NCBI GenBank assembly: GCA_965228575.1
Contig: CBDDHW010000016.1
Location: 1 to 64,000, forward strand
DNA from: UBA11612 sp965228575
GTDB lineage: Bacteria > Pseudomonadota > Alphaproteobacteria > Rhodospirillales > Rhodospirillaceae
DNA length: 64,000 bases
Direction of reading: 5' to 3'
Both the position numbers and the translations under genes were made by a program. Numbering within the stretch: the first letter of the stretch is position 1; each line of letters starts with the position of its first letter. A model generated the notes under the pieces. That model was not told the origin of the DNA. It saw nothing but the letters and a program-made list of their open reading frames with translations, and did not search any database. Positions 60,833 through 64,000 of the stretch are shown here, piece by piece.

Positions 60833-61549
60833 TTGTTCGAATCGCACATTCAAATAACGCCTTCGCCTTCGGCATTGCAGACTGGATGGCAAACGCGCAA
60901 CACGCGGCACGAAAAATTCTCGCCGAAAGGCCCGTTCGACCTTCTGGACCCGAGGGGAACTGTGATCACGCTGAAGCGTGGACAGGTCATATATTCAGAG
61001 GGTGAAGATGCCGAATATTTCTACAAGCTGGTAACTGGAAGCGTCAGAACCGTCAAACTCCTGTCAGATGGACGTCGCCAAGTGTGTGAATTTCTTCTTC
61101 CGGGGGAACTCCTGGGGCTAGACTCCCGGGGCGAGTACTACTTTTCCGCAGAAGCAGTAACGAAAACAACGCTCATTCGATATGCACGCCACAATGTAGA
61201 AACGCTAATTGAGGAAGATACAGAGGTAGCCCAGCAGGTACGAATGCTAGCTTCCCACGACCTCCAGGACGCCTACGAACGTATGGTTCTTATGTGCCAT
61301 AAATCAGCGCAACAGCGTGTAGCCTGGTTTCTCTTAGATATGGCGGATCGTTCTGGAACCAGCGATGATAGTTTTGTCGTTCTGCCCATGACCCGAGCAG
61401 ATGTTGCAGATTACCTAGGAATGGCCCTCGAGACCGTAAGCCGAGTGATTAGCAACCTTAAGCGGAAAGGCATTATCGCGTTGGAAAACGTTAATAGGAT
61501 CACATTTATCGACAGGAATTTGCTGGAACGAACATGCGGAGAAATTTGA
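60833..61549 (+). CDS. fixK: Crp/Fnr-family regulator FixK
   Basis: A 238-residue Crp/Fnr protein: cyclic-nucleotide-binding-like domain (~30-150; ITLKRGQVIYSEGEDAEYFY, GRRQVCEFLLPGELLG) and a C-terminal winged helix (~175-230; MTRADVADYLGMALETVSRV, ISNLKRKGI). The E-x-x-S-R recognition helix predicts binding to TTGA-N6-TCAA. There is no N-terminal cysteine cluster, so it does not sense oxygen itself, as expected of FixK. The start is a TTG at 60833 after GGGGGAAA. Divergent from fixL. Confidence 0.9.
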   Translation: MFESHIQITPSPSALQTGWQTRNTRHEKFSPKGPFDLLDPRGTVITLKRGQVIYSEGEDAEYFYKLVTGSVRTVKLLSDGRRQVCEFLLPGELLGLDSRGEYYFSAEAVTKTTLIRYARHNVETLIEEDTEVAQQVRMLASHDLQDAYERMVLMCHKSAQQRVAWFLLDMADRSGTSDDSFVVLPMTRADVADYLGMALETVSRVISNLKRKGIIALENVNRITFIDRNLLERTCGEI

Positions 61550-61716
61550 GGAAATTGATTTCCCACCCAGCAGCTAAAATCCGATATTCAGCACCTATTA
61601 AATCTCACCTAGACAAAGCAAGGCCGAGTACTTGCTGCACTGGAAACCCTACCTAAACCCCTTCTCCAGACAGTAGGGTGATCAACAAGAGAATAGGATT
61701 TACTTCCAGTTTGCAG

Positions 61717-61793
61717 TGGTAGCGGAGGAGGGATTTGAACCCCCGACACGCGGATTATGATTCCGCTGCTCTAACCAACTGAGCTACTCCGCC
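61717..61793 (-). tRNA. tRNA-Met (elongator, anticodon CAT)
   Basis: Minus-strand cloverleaf of 77 bases with encoded CCA. It starts GGCGGAGTAGCTCAG, has anticodon loop TCATAAT with anticodon CAT, and T-arm GGTTCAAATCC. The initiator features (C1-A72 mismatch) are absent and it does not resemble tRNA-Ile2, so elongator Met fits. Confidence 0.93.
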
Positions 61794-61898
61794 CCAGTGC
61801 AATTATACTACATACGTCTAAGGACGCTGGGTTTTAAGTGCGAGCCGGGAAATTGTCAAACGATCGGATTACTTAAGCATTCGGCTCAAAAAATACCT

Positions 61899-63104
61899 CT
61901 ACTGGTCGACTGATTCGGCGGCCGAAAGAGCGCGTCTTAGATTATGCGGCTTTGACGATGCATTCTCACTTGAGGATGTATTGCGGCTAATCCATCCGCC
62001 TCCCAAGACTCTCTCGCCATCATAAAAAACACATGCTTGGCCAGGCGCAACAGCTGCCTCAGGGCTTGCCAGAGCAACTCTCGCCTCCGATGTAACAGAG
62101 TCATAAAAAATAGTAGCCGGAACAGGATTGTGGGTACTCCGATGTTTGACCTCAACACTTATGCCTTCAGATTTTTCCGCTTTAGGTTCTCCCAGCCAAT
62201 TCACTGAATGGACTCGGAATGAGCGCTGCAACAGTGCCTCTTTCGGGCCGACCGTAACTTTAGCCGACTCAGGATCAATCTTTGTCACGTAAAGGGGTTC
62301 GACTTCGCCCCCCAGACCTAGTCCCCTGCGTTGCCCTACAGTAAAATGAATAACGCCTTCGTGGCGACGAAGAACACGGCCATCGATATGTACGATTTCA
62401 CCTGGAGTTAATGCCTCGGGTCTCAATTTCTTAATTACGTCGGAATATCGCCCCTCCGGCACAAAACAAATGTCCTGACTGTCACCTTTCTCCGCGACGT
62501 GAATCTCCAATTGCCTTGCCAGTTCCCTTGCCTCGGCCTTTGTGAGGTCCCCAAGGGGAAATCGGAGGAAATCTAATTGTTGTCGCGTTGTCGCGAATAG
62601 AAAATAACTTTGATCTCGCCCCAGATCAGTCGCTCTATGTAACTCCACACCGTCAGCTGTCTCCACTCGCCGAACATAGTGACCCGTTGCTAATGCATCT
62701 GCATCCAAATTCTTGGCCGCCTTGTAAAGGTCGCGAAATTTTACTGTCTGATTGCAAAGAACGCAGGGAACCGGGGTCTCGCCACGTACGTATGAGTCGG
62801 CAAAGCTATCTATGACATCGGACTTGAAGGTAGCTTCATAGTCCAGAACATAGTGAGGTATTCCAATCTTATCAGCGACACGACGCGCATCGTAAACATC
62901 CTGTCCTGCGCAACAGGTTTTCGATTTAGCTACAATCGCGCTATGATCGTACAGCTGCATGGTTAATCCAACCACATCATAACCCTGCGATTGCAGCAGT
63001 GCCGCCGTTACGGAACTATCAACACCGCCAGACATCGCTACTACAATACGGGTAGCGCCAGCAGGTTTAGGGAAACCCAAAGAATTGACACGATCTGAAT
63101 TCAT
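61899..63104 (-). CDS. mnmA: tRNA-specific 2-thiouridylase MnmA
   Basis: Adds sulfur to wobble U34 of Lys, Glu and Gln tRNAs. The ATP PP-loop is VAMSGGVDSSVTAALL; the first catalytic cysteine is in PVPCVLCNQTVKF and the second in DSQDICFVPEGRY. The C-terminal beta domain follows (FTVGQRRGLGLGG). 401 residues, slightly longer than usual because of a polar C-terminal tail. Start ATG 63104. Same strand as the ferredoxin and cysteine desulfurase upstream, which suits sulfur supply. Confidence 0.94.
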   Translation of the reverse strand: MNSDRVNSLGFPKPAGATRIVVAMSGGVDSSVTAALLQSQGYDVVGLTMQLYDHSAIVAKSKTCCAGQDVYDARRVADKIGIPHYVLDYEATFKSDVIDSFADSYVRGETPVPCVLCNQTVKFRDLYKAAKNLDADALATGHYVRRVETADGVELHRATDLGRDQSYFLFATTRQQLDFLRFPLGDLTKAEARELARQLEIHVAEKGDSQDICFVPEGRYSDVIKKLRPEALTPGEIVHIDGRVLRRHEGVIHFTVGQRRGLGLGGEVEPLYVTKIDPESAKVTVGPKEALLQRSFRVHSVNWLGEPKAEKSEGISVEVKHRSTHNPVPATIFYDSVTSEARVALASPEAAVAPGQACVFYDGERVLGGGWISRNTSSSENASSKPHNLRRALSAAESVDQ

Positions 63105-63167
63105 GGTGCGAAAATAGGCCTATGGCAGAACTTTTATGAACAGGTACTCGTAAAAGATGAACTCTAT

Positions 63168-63497
63168 TCACGCCATCATATTGCGGGTCGTCGACGGCAA
63201 TTTTACCACCAAACCATCAAGATCATTACCGACTGAAATCTGGCACCCAAGACGCGATGTTTCCGTAACACCATAAGTTAAATCTAACATATCCTCTTCT
63301 GATGTCGACGCAGACGGCAGTCTATTAACCCAACTTTCGTCGACTATTACGTGACATGTTGAGCATGCCATAGATCCCTCGCACGCACCTTCCATGTCAA
63401 TGCCACCGAGATGAGCCGCTTGCAACACGGTATAATTCGCGGGAACCTCGACGCCCTTGCGCTGCCCATTTCTCTCAATAAACACAACCTTCGGCAT
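63168..63497 (-). CDS. fdx: 2Fe-2S adrenodoxin-type ferredoxin
   Basis: A 109-residue ferredoxin of the ISC/adrenodoxin type. Cluster cysteines are in GACEGSMACSTCHVIV (C-x5-C-x2-C) with the fourth in SRLGCQISV near residue 90. It supplies electrons for iron-sulfur cluster assembly. ATG at 63497 has TTGGA upstream; a TTG at 63509 is less likely. It lies 37 bases after the cysteine desulfurase in the same direction. Confidence 0.92.
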   Translation of the reverse strand: MPKVVFIERNGQRKGVEVPANYTVLQAAHLGGIDMEGACEGSMACSTCHVIVDESWVNRLPSASTSEEDMLDLTYGVTETSRLGCQISVGNDLDGLVVKLPSTTRNMMA

Positions 63498-63533
63498 TTG
63501 ATTTTCCAATAACCCTAAATTTAATCAACGCTC

Positions 63534-64000
63534 TTAATGTACAGATTTATTTCCTGCGGCTTGAGACCAAACGTTAAGGAATCGGTCCACATCTGCATCC
63601 GTGTTGTTGCGACCAAGGCTAACCCGTATTGCACATTTTGCATCTTCGTTAGAAATATTCATTGCTAGCAAGACGTGAGAAGGCGCCACTTTGCCCGAAG
63701 AACAAGCCGATCCCGCGCTGACAGCGATATTTTCTAAATCCAACTTCATTAACTGATGTTCGCTGGGTATACCCGGAACAAGTACACAACTGGTGTTGCA
63801 GAGTCGTTCAACGTCAGAACCAACTATAATCGCTTCGGGAAACTTTTGGCGTATTTCAGATTCCAATCTGTCCCGAAGATTTTTCACCCTCTCTATTTCA
63901 TTTCTCGCGTCAGCGTAAAATTTGGCAGCGATACCAAACCCAACAATACCCAACACATTTTCGGTCCCCGCGCGGCGTCCCCTTTCCTGCCCCCCTCCCA
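63534..64000 (-). CDS. Cysteine desulfurase (5' end beyond window)
   Basis: C-terminal part of an IscS/NifS-type class V aminotransferase; the N-terminal half lies outside the window. Seen at the window edge is GGQERGRRAGTENVLGIVGF, the family block; the catalytic cysteine loop is AVSAGSACSSGKVAPSHVL, where the second Cys is the persulfide carrier. It removes sulfur from cysteine for iron-sulfur clusters and tRNA thiolation; ferredoxin and MnmA follow, so the three genes fit one pathway. Confidence 0.92.
   Translation of the reverse strand, partial: GGGQERGRRAGTENVLGIVGFGIAAKFYADARNEIERVKNLRDRLESEIRQKFPEAIIVGSDVERLCNTSCVLVPGIPSEHQLMKLDLENIAVSAGSACSSGKVAPSHVLLAMNISNEDAKCAIRVSLGRNNTDADVDRFLNVWSQAAGNKSVH

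Overview
The window is chromosomal DNA of an alphaproteobacterium, probably a free-living aquatic one; the family cannot be fixed from sequence alone. Supporting evidence: a FixL-FixJ-FixK oxygen-sensing cascade with TTGA-N6-TCAA boxes, an NDUFS4-like complex I accessory subunit, a TIGR02444 protein beside ubiX, a GTTC-N7-GTTC LexA-type box, and a large Caulobacter-style TonB-dependent receptor. G+C looks near 50 percent. I see no rRNA, CRISPR array, transposase or integrase.

Layout. 1-5.7 kb: a truncated lipoprotein amidase diverging from a secreted asparaginase, then DUF2784, YghU-type GST, an NHL-repeat lipoprotein and a MoxR ATPase. 6.1-8.0 kb: three tandem secreted six-cysteine paralogues with a formylglycine-generating-enzyme-like core, each followed by its own stem-loop. 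8.0-11 kb: YbjQ, PhoH, and about 1.5 kb with no supportable gene but with hairpins, a repeated structured element and a parS-like palindrome. 11-33 kb: ordinary metabolic and transport genes (Tat nitroreductase-like protein, UbiX, dienelactone hydrolase, MscS, GSTs, flavin reductase, sodium symporter, ArsC-like protein, phosphatase, diguanylate cyclase, OsmC fusion, Nudix, sulfurtransferase), a sigma-54 promoter before an unknown gene, and a TonB receptor diverging from a PhoX-like protein. 32.5-41 kb: tRNA-Arg, tRNA-Pro, NDUFS4-like gene, O-methyltransferase, DUF192, Panacea protein, the ydbH-ynbE-ydbL operon, a 32-codon membrane peptide under a LexA-box promoter, dusA and DUF1045.

41-50 kb holds a surface-polymer set: a CMP-sugar synthetase fused to an RraA-like domain, a nucleotidyltransferase, a CDP-glycerol glycerophosphotransferase-like protein, and a DUF115-like protein on the far side of pepN. 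50-55 kb: exported methyltransferase-like protein, SPOR lipoprotein, an unknown gene, a repressor split by a frameshift, and a pseudopilin.

55.8-61.5 kb is a coherent low-oxygen module: four small monohaem cytochromes c, a 32-residue membrane protein, a CBS-BON protein, fixJ, fixL and fixK. Three FixK-type boxes lie in the promoter regions, so the cascade probably controls its neighbours. 61.7-64 kb: tRNA-Met and, on the minus strand, a cysteine desulfurase (cut by the window end), a 2Fe-2S ferredoxin and mnmA, which together suit sulfur transfer to tRNA wobble uridine.

The least expected observations are the LexA-box/32-codon peptide, the three tandem FGE-like paralogues, the synthetase-RraA fusion, and the FixK-box cytochrome cluster.
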